Source: an uncultured Porphyromonas sp.
GTDB taxonomy: Bacteria > Bacteroidota > Bacteroidia > Bacteroidales > Porphyromonadaceae
Assembly: GCA_945965245.1 (NCBI GenBank)
Contig: CAMFNC010000044.1
Location: 1-6,146, forward strand
Reading direction: 5' to 3'
DNA: 6,146 bases
Shown: positions 1 to 5,994 of the stretch, piece after piece
How the letters are laid out: each line of letters begins with the position of its first letter
Numbering within the stretch: position 1 is the first letter of the stretch
Program-made: the position numbers and the translations under genes
The notes under the pieces: model-generated
What the model was told of the DNA's origin: nothing
What the model saw: only the letters and a program-made list of their open reading frames with translations
Databases searched by the model: none

Positions 1-198
1 ATTTGTAGTGGACAATTTTGTGCCGCGCGCTTGTATTTTTAACATATTATAACATTCGAGCAGGTGCAAATGCGATTAACAGTAAGATTCATGCAAATCT
101 TAAGGAGTATGTTCATTACGGCCAAATGACGACAAACTCCATTAGAAACGAGCTTGCTGTTTTTTATGTCAAAATTTAACACTCAAATTTTCCAACCC
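1..198 (+). promoter_or_regulatory. Non-coding leader upstream of the first C10 protease
   Basis: I find no credible gene here. The stretch is AT-rich after a short GC-rich patch near 21-30, as expected for an upstream regulatory region. TATTTTTA at 34-41 and TAACATTCG at 50-58 loosely resemble the Bacteroidetes -7 element TAnnTTTG, but neither has a well-spaced TTTG at -33, so I do not assign a promoter. AAGGAG at 102-107 is not correctly spaced to any useful start. The last 15 bases (184-198) closely match the 13 bases before the second protease (2045-2057), so this short untranslated leader was probably part of the duplicated unit. Confidence 0.5.
83..102. promoter_or_regulatory. Inverted repeat, possible operator
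   Basis: TAAGATT (83-89) and AATCTTA (96-102) are perfect 7-bp inverted arms separated by the 6-bp spacer CATGCA. No T-tract follows, so this is unlikely to be a terminator. Its position about 100 bases before the C10 protease start suits a binding site for a dimeric regulator. Function is inferred from symmetry and position only, and a 7-bp repeat in AT-rich DNA can occur by chance. Confidence 0.35.
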
Positions 199-1914
199 AT
201 GATCAAGAAATTCAGGTACGTCAGTATGCTGGCATTGACCTCTGTATGGGCACTCTTCGCCGGCTCTTGTACCAAAGAAGAATCATTCAATTCAACAGAA
301 AATCTGACCGAGCAAACCGATATCGATGGATTTGTGACAGCAGATGAAGCTCTGCGCATTGCGCAACAATTCATCGAAAACGGCAATATGGATGAAGGCA
401 GCCAAATTCGCTCTACAAAGGCTCCCGAACTCAAAGTTGTCTATACGGATGCAACCTCTACTCGCAGCACATCAGGCGATAAACCATCTTATTACGTTAT
501 TAACTTAGACACTACCGGATACGTCATTGTATCTGCTTCGGAGGTGACATATCCGGTACTGGGTTATTCAAATGAGTCTGCGTTTTCAGAGAAAGCCATC
601 CCCAGTAGCATGAGAAGTATTCTTAGCGACTTTGCTGCAGAAATCAAGACAGCCAAAGAATCCATAAAACCATCTTCCACCACAGAGCAAATGCGTGCAA
701 ATGCCTTGCGTGGCGAGATGACAGAGCTTCGAGTGGCGGCCTCTGTTCAACCAATTTTGGGCAATATCAAATGGGATCAGATGCCATATTACAACCAATT
801 CTGCCCTCCCGGAACCCCGGTAGGTTGCGTGGCCACCGCCACATGCCAAATTATGCGCTATTGGGAGCATCCTGAAAGAGGTACCGGCAAACATGTCTCT
901 ACCCACGACGGACAGGAAGCCAATTATGACCACGATTTGAATTGGAATAATATGCCGCAAGCCACTTTGACCACATGGAATAGAGATGTGGCACAGTTCT
1001 GCTATGATGTGGCCATTGGTTTGAATATGCAATTCGATACTCCGAAAAATGGAGGTAGTGGTACATTCCAAACCTATGTCCCCGGAATGCTTACTCAGCA
1101 CTATTATTATAAAGATACGGCTCGTGTAGTATATAGAAATCGCTATACTATGGCTCAATGGGCTGAATTGATTCGCGAAGAGCTTTCTAACGGACGCCCC
1201 GTACAGTATGCCGGATATGGCGATGGCGGCGGTCACTCATTCGTCTGCGACGGATATAATACACGTGGCTACTTCCACTTCAATTGGGGATGGGGTGGCG
1301 CATCTGATGGCTACTTTTTGCTGAATGCCCTCAATCCCGGCAGTCTGGGTACCGGTGGTGGCAACGGCGGTTTCAATTCCGGCCAACAAGCTGTGATTGG
1401 TATCGAGCCGGATTTGAATAATGATGGCAACGACCCTGTCAATCCCGATCCCATTGAACCGGATCCGATTGAACCCAATCCCGTAGTAGAATATTGCACC
1501 AGCCGTGCTTCCAACTCAAACAACACCTACATTGCCGGTGTCAAATTATCCGACCTCAACAACACTTCCGGTGCAAGCTCCACCGGCTACCAGCTTTTCT
1601 CCAATACGGGTAGTGTGTATGCAGGTCGCACCTATACCATGACATTGACCCCCGGATTTTCCAATGGATCTTATATGATGTATTGGGGTGCTTGGATTGA
1701 CTTCAATAATAATCAAGTATTCGAAAGCAATGAGCGTGTGATTTCATCTTATACCTATGGTTCCAACTTTTTGAATCGCACTATTTACATTCCTTCCGGC
1801 GCCAAGAAAGGACAGGTGCGTATGCGCGTAACCACCAAATGGGGTGGTTATCCTGAACCTTGTGAAAATTTCTATTACGGCGAAGTGGAAGATTACAACA
1901 TCACCATCCACTAA
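199..1914 (+). CDS. C10 (streptopain-family) cysteine protease lipoprotein with GEVED domain, copy 1
   Basis: This is a predicted secreted endopeptidase of family C10, the family of SpeB, PrtT/periodontain and interpain A. The 571-residue reading begins with a lipoprotein signal peptide whose lipobox FAGSC puts the lipidated Cys at 24. The next residues, TKEE, fit the K-(D/E)2 surface-export signal known from Bacteroidetes lipoproteins. A Spi-like propeptide spans about 44-180. The catalytic domain spans about 183-404, with nucleophile Cys210 in GTPVGCVATATCQ, His346 in GGGHSF, and Asn362-Trp363 in FHFNWGWGG, so the active site looks intact. An Asp/Pro-rich linker (405-430) leads to a GEVED domain (431-571) with WIDFN near 499-503, Cys433 and Cys555 as a possible disulfide, and GEVEDY near the end. 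The ATG at 199 is chosen because it aligns with the paralogue downstream and gives a normal signal peptide. In-frame TTG at 154 and ATG at 166 would add 15 or 11 residues before it. There is no T9SS-type C-terminal sorting domain. Confidence 0.93.
   Translation: MIKKFRYVSMLALTSVWALFAGSCTKEESFNSTENLTEQTDIDGFVTADEALRIAQQFIENGNMDEGSQIRSTKAPELKVVYTDATSTRSTSGDKPSYYVINLDTTGYVIVSASEVTYPVLGYSNESAFSEKAIPSSMRSILSDFAAEIKTAKESIKPSSTTEQMRANALRGEMTELRVAASVQPILGNIKWDQMPYYNQFCPPGTPVGCVATATCQIMRYWEHPERGTGKHVSTHDGQEANYDHDLNWNNMPQATLTTWNRDVAQFCYDVAIGLNMQFDTPKNGGSGTFQTYVPGMLTQHYYYKDTARVVYRNRYTMAQWAELIREELSNGRPVQYAGYGDGGGHSFVCDGYNTRGYFHFNWGWGGASDGYFLLNALNPGSLGTGGGNGGFNSGQQAVIGIEPDLNNDGNDPVNPDPIEPDPIEPNPVVEYCTSRASNSNNTYIAGVKLSDLNNTSGASSTGYQLFSNTGSVYAGRTYTMTLTPGFSNGSYMMYWGAWIDFNNNQVFESNERVISSYTYGSNFLNRTIYIPSGAKKGQVRMRVTTKWGGYPEPCENFYYGEVEDYNITIH
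1447..1476 (+). repeat. 15-bp tandem repeat in the protease linker
   Basis: Two near-identical 15-bp units (GATCCCATTGAACCG and GATCCGATTGAACCC) encode DPIEP twice within the linker between the catalytic and GEVED domains of the first protease. They are in frame, so a change in copy number would lengthen or shorten the linker without breaking the gene. The second protease has a different repeat, EP, at the same place. Confidence 0.75.
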
Positions 1915-1928
1915 TCCTATTTTTAATC

Positions 1929-1961
1929 CGATGGCAGACTCAAGGCCGGAGTCTGCCATCG
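1929..1961 (+). terminator. Strong hairpin after the first C10 protease
   Basis: A perfect 13-bp stem pairs CGATGGCAGACTC (1929-1941) with GAGTCTGCCATCG (1949-1961) around a 7-base loop, starting 14 bases after the stop codon. It should fold stably in RNA. The sequence after it is A-rich rather than a T-tract on either strand, so it is not a textbook intrinsic terminator. It may end transcription partially, or protect the 3' end of the first message while letting some transcripts continue into the second protease. Confidence 0.6.
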
Positions 1962-2057
1962 ATAAATTCAAATAAAAAACAAATTATCGAGAAATAATTA
2001 CCAACTATTCTTTCTCATAGAGAATAATACACTAATCTTTCAAACAAATTCCAATCC

Positions 2058-3743
2058 ATGAACAAGAAATGCAGGTATGCAGGTATGCTAATGTTGAGTG
2101 CCGCCATGGCGTTCTTCGCAAGTTCCTGCTCTAATTCGGAAACTTTTGCTCCTGAGGAAGAGCAAATCGAACAGACCGTCAACGATGGCTATGTAACCGG
2201 TGAAGAGGCAATCCGCATTGCCCAAGAATTTATTAAAAACGGTCAGATGGATCAAGACGGTAAGCTTCGCTCCACCTCTACCCCAGAACTGAACATCGTC
2301 TATACCGACGCCAACAGCACCCGCAGCGGCGATGCCAATCATCCTTCTTATTATGTGATTAATATTGACACCACAGGGTTCGTAATCGTATCCGCGTCCG
2401 AAGTTACCTACCCGGTTTTGGGCTTCTCCAATGAAACCAAGTTTGCTCCCGAAATCATACCCGATGGCATGAGAGGACTTTTGGGCAACTATGCAGCAGA
2501 GGTTAAAGTTGCCGCCAAAGCGCTGAAAGCCAGCAAAGAAACAGAACTGATGCGCAGCCTTGCCTTGCGTGGTGAGCTATCGGATTTGCGTGCAACCACT
2601 TCGGTGGCTCCATTATTGGGCAATATCCGATGGAACCAACAACCCTATTACAACCAATACTGCCCCACCGGAACGCCTGTGGGTTGTGTGGCCACGGCTA
2701 CCTGCCAGATTATGCGTTACTGGGGTTATCCCGCAAAAGGCATCGGCTCTCACACCTCCACTTCAGACGGTCAGGTGGCAAACTTCAACCACGCCCTTAA
2801 TTGGAACAATATGCCGCGTGAAACCTTGCGTACTTGGAATACAGACGTGGCTCACTTCTGCTACGATGTGGCTGTGGGTCTGAATATGCAGTTCTCTACC
2901 AGCGGTAGCGGCACATGGCAGACCTACGTACCCGGTCTTTTGGTTAATCACTATTATTATGCCAATACGGCTCGCTACGTAGAACGTACGGGATATACCA
3001 CAGCACAATGGATGGCTTTGCTTCGTCAGGAATTAAATGCCGGTCGTCCCATTCAGTATGCCGGTTACGGTAGTGGCGGTGGTCACTCTTTTGTTTGCGA
3101 CGGCTATACCGATAGTGGTTACTTCCACTTCAATTGGGGTTGGGGCGGCTCTTCCGATGGTTACTTCCTGCTGCATGCCATGAACCCCGGCAGTTTAGGA
3201 GTGGGTGGCGGTAGCGGTGGTTTCAATTCCGGCCACAATATCGTTATCGGCATCCAGCCCCAAGGAGAAGAACCCGAGCCCGAACCCGAGCCCGAACCCG
3301 AGCCCGAAATGGAATATTGCAGCAGCCGTGGACAATACGCTGTGAGCACTTACATTGCCAATGTCAAAGTGGGCACCATGAACAATGCATCCTATGGCAG
3401 CAATACCGGCTATGTAAACTTTGGCAAGAAGTTTGGTAATATCTATCGCGGATATTATTACGAACTGGCTGTAACTCCGGGAAATACAACCTATAATACC
3501 TATACCGAATATTGGAGAGCTTGGGTAGACTGGAACAATAACAATATCTTCGAGAGTTCTGAAGTTGTTTTGAATGGTTATACTTACGGTGCTACCGTAT
3601 TGAAAAAACAAATGTATATTCCCACCAATATCAGTAGTGGCTTGTATCGTATGCGTGTAAGTATGAAATGGGGTGGCTATCCCGAACCTTGTGAAAACTT
3701 CACTTATGGCGAGGTAGAAGATTACACTCTGAACGTACACTGA
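2058..3743 (+). CDS. C10 (streptopain-family) cysteine protease lipoprotein with GEVED domain, copy 2
   Basis: This 561-residue protein is a tandem paralogue of the protease 144 bases upstream, with the same domain order. A lipoprotein signal peptide has lipobox FASSC (Cys24). It is followed by a Spi-like propeptide (about 44-180), a C10 catalytic domain (about 183-400), a Glu-Pro linker (about 404-417) and a GEVED domain (418-561). Catalytic residues are present: Cys210 in GTPVGCVATATCQ, His343 in GGGHSF, and Asn359-Trp360 in FHFNWGWGG. Cys421 and Cys545 bracket the GEVED domain and GEVEDY lies near the C terminus. The two copies align without net length change from residue 1 to the nucleophile. 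Copy 2 then loses three residues before the catalytic His. Unlike copy 1, the residues after Cys24 (SNSET) do not make a clear surface-export signal. Active secreted protease is a confident reading; its substrates are unknown. Confidence 0.93.
   Translation: MNKKCRYAGMLMLSAAMAFFASSCSNSETFAPEEEQIEQTVNDGYVTGEEAIRIAQEFIKNGQMDQDGKLRSTSTPELNIVYTDANSTRSGDANHPSYYVINIDTTGFVIVSASEVTYPVLGFSNETKFAPEIIPDGMRGLLGNYAAEVKVAAKALKASKETELMRSLALRGELSDLRATTSVAPLLGNIRWNQQPYYNQYCPTGTPVGCVATATCQIMRYWGYPAKGIGSHTSTSDGQVANFNHALNWNNMPRETLRTWNTDVAHFCYDVAVGLNMQFSTSGSGTWQTYVPGLLVNHYYYANTARYVERTGYTTAQWMALLRQELNAGRPIQYAGYGSGGGHSFVCDGYTDSGYFHFNWGWGGSSDGYFLLHAMNPGSLGVGGGSGGFNSGHNIVIGIQPQGEEPEPEPEPEPEPEMEYCSSRGQYAVSTYIANVKVGTMNNASYGSNTGYVNFGKKFGNIYRGYYYELAVTPGNTTYNTYTEYWRAWVDWNNNNIFESSEVVLNGYTYGATVLKKQMYIPTNISSGLYRMRVSMKWGGYPEPCENFTYGEVEDYTLNVH
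3270..3308 (+). repeat. 12-bp tandem repeat encoding a Glu-Pro linker
   Basis: Three exact copies of GAACCCGAGCCC (3270-3281, 3282-3293, 3294-3305) plus a trailing GAA encode EP six times and a final E. The tract joins the catalytic and GEVED domains of the second protease and should form a stiff, extended spacer. The perfect nucleotide identity, including alternation of GAA and GAG, points to recent expansion by slippage. Copy-number changes would stay in frame. Confidence 0.85.
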
Positions 3744-3780
3744 TTCCATCCGCCTGTATATAAATTTAGTTAAACGACCG

Positions 3781-3824
3781 AAAAGCGGGTATCGCAAAGT
3801 TTTGCGGTATCCGCTTTTTGTTTT
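3781..3824 (+). terminator. Intrinsic terminator closing the C10 protease pair
   Basis: AAAAGCGGGTATCGCAAA pairs with the right arm ending at 3818 through a stem of about 17 bp with two G-T wobbles (3789-3810 and 3792-3807) and a small loop at 3798-3801. It is followed by a T-rich run, TTTTTGTTTT (3815-3824). It lies 37 bases after the second protease stop. The A-run at the start of the stem gives T-rich sequence on the other strand as well, so it could act bidirectionally, though no minus-strand gene is seen. Confidence 0.9.
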
Positions 3825-3913
3825 ACCCTTATTTTGCTGCTGAGGGACGATTTCAAACAAAAACAAAGTGGCTGTGATATGTACTCGGTCACATTCATTG
3901 GATACCTCGAAAA

Positions 3914-4001
3914 TTTTATGCACAAAATGAATTTGTTTTATGCATATTTTGCGCACATTTTATGCATAAATTTTCGGCAACTTATGCATAGAATTTCGGC
4001 T
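3914..4001. repeat. Four 22-bp-spaced TTTTATGCA elements, probable operator array
   Basis: TATGCA occurs at 3917, 3939, 3961 and 3983, an exact 22-bp period, which is close to two turns of B-DNA. The first three units begin TTTTATGCA; the fourth begins ACTTATGCA. The consensus core TTTTATGCATAAAA is palindromic. Unit 3 holds a perfect 12-bp palindrome, TTTATGCATAAA (3959-3970). Units 3 and 4 also share a trailing TTTCGGC. A spacing of 22 is not a multiple of three, which argues against a coding repeat. The array lies after the terminator and 93 to 180 bases before the C1B peptidase start, so it most likely binds several regulator dimers on one face of the helix. The regulator is not identified. 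CRISPR is unlikely because the units have no separate constant repeat and spacer. Confidence 0.72.
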
Positions 4002-4040
4002 TACACCACAAACCCTTATTAGTATTCACATAGAATTGAC

Positions 4041-4048
4041 TATTTTTA
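4041..4048 (+). promoter_or_regulatory. Weak candidate -7 element for the C1B peptidase
   Basis: TATTTTTA matches the Bacteroidetes -7 element TAnnTTTG at every fixed position except the last G. If used, transcription would start near 4052, leaving a leader of about 40 bases. No TTTG is found at the expected -33 position, so recruitment would depend on an activator. In that case the nearest repeat unit (centre 3986/3987) would sit in the -60s, a usual place for activator binding. This is a suggestion from position only. Confidence 0.25.
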
Positions 4049-4093
4049 CCCACAGTATCCGAATACATCTCTTATTAACAACCTTATATTGTA

Positions 4094-5503
4094 ATGAAAA
4101 AATTAATCAATTGGGGCCTGGTGCTCTTGCTGTCAGGCTCATCGGTTCATCTATTGGATGCACAAAATGCACAAGGTGGCATCAGTTCGCAAATGCTCCA
4201 AAAAATCGAATCTTCTTACATCAACTCACCCACGGACAAAGCCATCCAGAAGGCTATCCTCAATCATAGCATGGGCGACTTGGTGTTGGATGTGAATAAG
4301 TACCGCAGCGTGGATCAAGATTTTACCTATCGCGTGCGCACCAAAGGAATTACCAATCAACAAAGCAGCGGACGCTGCTGGCTCTTTACGGGATTGAATG
4401 TGCTGCGCAGTCGTGTAATCACCAACAACGGATTGGGTTCATTTTACTTTTCGCACAATTATAATTTCTTTTGGGATCAATTAGAAAAAGCCAACCTCTT
4501 CCTGCAAGGCATTATAGACACACGTAATAAGCCCAAAGACGACAAGATGGTGGACTGGCTTCTGAAAAATCCTATCGGCGATGGTGGTCAATTCACCGGC
4601 GTTTCTGACAACCTGATGAAATATGGTTTGGTACCCTCGGAGGTGATGCCGGAAACCTATTCGAGCAATAATACCGGTCAGATGAATAAGGTGCTCTCCA
4701 ATCTGCTCCGCAAGACCGCTATCCGTATGCGTGCCGCTGCCGGCCAAGGTGCATCGGAAAAGAAACTGATGGCGCAGAAAGAAGAATGTCTCAAACAGGT
4801 ATATCGCATCTTGGTGCTCAACCTCGGTATGCCACCCAAGAGTTTCAGCTACACGATGCGCGACGCTGCCGGCAAGGTCATCGGCACAGAAACCCATACC
4901 CCCCAAAGTTTCTACCAAAAATATATCGGTAAGGATTTGCGCAATGACTACGTGATGCTGATGAACGACCCCAGCCGTCCGTACTACAAACTTTACGAAA
5001 TCGACTTTGACCGTCACGCTTACGACGGCAAGAACTGGACCTATGTCAATGTGCCCATCGAAGACCTCAAAGCCGTGGCCATCGCTTCGCTCAAGGATAG
5101 CACCATGCTCTATTATTCCTGCGATGTGGGCAAGGAATTGGATCGCAAACGCGGTTTCCTGGACTTGGACAACTATGATTACAATTCGCTCCTCGGCATT
5201 GACCTGAACATGAATAAGGAAGAGCGCATAGCCACCTACGCCAGCGGTTCCAGCCATGCCATGACATTAGTGGCCGTGGATATGGACGCCGACGGCAAAC
5301 CCACCAAATGGATGGTGGAAAACAGTTGGGGTGCCGACAATGGCTTCAACGGCCACCTGATTATGACCGACCGCTGGTTCGATGCCTATACTTTCCGCAT
5401 TGTGGCAGACAAGAAGTACATCACCGAGCGAATGCGCGAAGTGCTCAAACAAAAGCCGGTTCGCCTGCCTGCATGGGATCCCATGTTCGCCAACGAAAAC
5501 TAA
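4094..5503 (+). CDS. Exported C1B cysteine peptidase (bleomycin hydrolase/aminopeptidase C-like)
   Basis: This 469-residue papain-like protease belongs to subfamily C1B, whose cytosolic members (PepC, bleomycin hydrolase) act as hexameric aminopeptidases. The oxyanion Gln89 and nucleophile Cys95 lie in NQQSSGRCWLF, His388 in GSSHAM and Asn410 in VENSWG, so all catalytic positions are present. The C terminus, LPAWDPMFANEN, retains the WDPM signature of the arm that enters the active site in this family and limits it to peptide ends. Unlike PepC, it starts with a typical Sec signal peptide (MKKLINWGLVLLLSG to about LLDAQ) with no lipobox Cys, so a soluble periplasmic or secreted enzyme is expected. 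Length is near the family norm of about 450 plus the signal. It has its own upstream region with the 22-bp array, and the next gene follows after 43 bases without a terminator. Peptide trimming is inferred; an endopeptidase role is possible. Confidence 0.92.
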   Translation: MKKLINWGLVLLLSGSSVHLLDAQNAQGGISSQMLQKIESSYINSPTDKAIQKAILNHSMGDLVLDVNKYRSVDQDFTYRVRTKGITNQQSSGRCWLFTGLNVLRSRVITNNGLGSFYFSHNYNFFWDQLEKANLFLQGIIDTRNKPKDDKMVDWLLKNPIGDGGQFTGVSDNLMKYGLVPSEVMPETYSSNNTGQMNKVLSNLLRKTAIRMRAAAGQGASEKKLMAQKEECLKQVYRILVLNLGMPPKSFSYTMRDAAGKVIGTETHTPQSFYQKYIGKDLRNDYVMLMNDPSRPYYKLYEIDFDRHAYDGKNWTYVNVPIEDLKAVAIASLKDSTMLYYSCDVGKELDRKRGFLDLDNYDYNSLLGIDLNMNKEERIATYASGSSHAMTLVAVDMDADGKPTKWMVENSWGADNGFNGHLIMTDRWFDAYTFRIVADKKYITERMREVLKQKPVRLPAWDPMFANEN

Positions 5504-5546
5504 TTATTGGTAGTAGATACTCAAACTTCAATTAAAGAATATCCAC

Positions 5547-5975
5547 ATGAAAAAGTTAAACCGGCTAATTACATTTGCTTTCTTTCTATTGTTATCGGCT
5601 TGCACAAAGCAATCCGAAGATATTTTTGGCCAAAGAGAGCATATCGGATTGGAATGCAATCAAGTGGAATTTTCTTCCATGGGAGGTACTCGTAGTATAA
5701 CTACACATACCGATAAATGGGATTTCTTTGAAATTTGGGAAGACGGTGAACCTTTGATTAGTTCTCATTCCAATGAGATAGAACTTCAAAAAGGCGAACG
5801 TGGCACTTATTCGGGAGCGAAAAGCAGCCGTTTCGTGATGTATAAAAAAGCCGATGGAGGTTTATTCTTGCAATTTTCCCCAAATACTTCGGGAAAAGGG
5901 CGCCAATATCGCATCGTACTAACACGTGACTTGCATTCGTATGAATCCATAAAGGTTTCCGTCGCTGCAAAATAA
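5547..5975 (+). CDS. Small BACON-like lipoprotein of unknown function
   Basis: The product is 142 residues. A lipoprotein signal peptide ends in lipobox LLSAC (Cys19), followed by TKQSED. The rest is predicted mostly beta: an early strand with VEFSSMGGTRSITTHTDKW (about 40-58), and a final pair of strands with NTSGKGRQYRIVL and a closing KVSVAAK. The FSxxGGTrsi...W and NxSgkgR...i patterns resemble the BACON beta-sandwich found in many Bacteroidetes lipoproteins, although I cannot confirm family membership by eye. It starts 43 bases after the C1B peptidase and ends 19 bases before xseB, which suits co-transcription. No catalytic motif is visible. It may bind a ligand, or interact with the neighbouring protease as accessory protein or inhibitor; the latter rests only on adjacency. 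Confidence 0.8.
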   Translation: MKKLNRLITFAFFLLLSACTKQSEDIFGQREHIGLECNQVEFSSMGGTRSITTHTDKWDFFEIWEDGEPLISSHSNEIELQKGERGTYSGAKSSRFVMYKKADGGLFLQFSPNTSGKGRQYRIVLTRDLHSYESIKVSVAAK

Positions 5976-5994
5976 TGAGAATAAGATTAACGAT

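Noticed and set aside
126..179. A 17-codon plus-strand frame (MTTNSIRNEL...) in the leader of the first protease
   Set aside because: AAGGAG at 102-107 is too far from its ATG, the peptide shows no attenuator-like codon run, and Bacteroidetes rarely depend on such sites.
586..1236. A 216-codon open frame on the minus strand inside the first protease
   Set aside because: It lies opposite the C10 catalytic domain, has no recognisable domain, and its composition mirrors the sense codons.
2006..2026. Imperfect palindrome TATTCT...AGAATA before the second protease
   Set aside because: The arms are short and AT-rich, with a second overlapping pairing (TTCTC/GAGAA), so it is within what chance gives in such DNA.
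3873..3893. TGTGA...TCACA inverted repeat resembling a CRP site
   Set aside because: The half-sites are separated by 11 bases and not the 6 of the CRP consensus, and no further symmetry extends the arms.
3195..3956. A 253-codon open frame on the minus strand across the second protease C terminus and the intergenic region
   Set aside because: It runs antisense to the strongly supported GEVED and EP-linker coding sequence, crosses the terminator and has no recognisable protein pattern; its repetitive GLGFG tract is simply the complement of the EP repeat.
3914..4001. Considered a small CRISPR array or plasmid-type origin iterons
   Set aside because: Units are contiguous 22-mers with a variable half and no constant repeat plus unique spacer; no cas, rep or DnaA-box context is present in the window.
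3834..4022. A 62-codon plus-strand frame covering the 22-bp array
   Set aside because: The repeat period is not a multiple of three, so the frame does not explain the array, and the predicted peptide has no signal or family pattern.
4481..5257. A 258-codon open frame on the minus strand inside the C1B peptidase
   Set aside because: It is antisense to well-conserved peptidase sequence and shows no motif, signal or neighbour that supports it; a complementary-strand artefact of codon use is the simpler reading.
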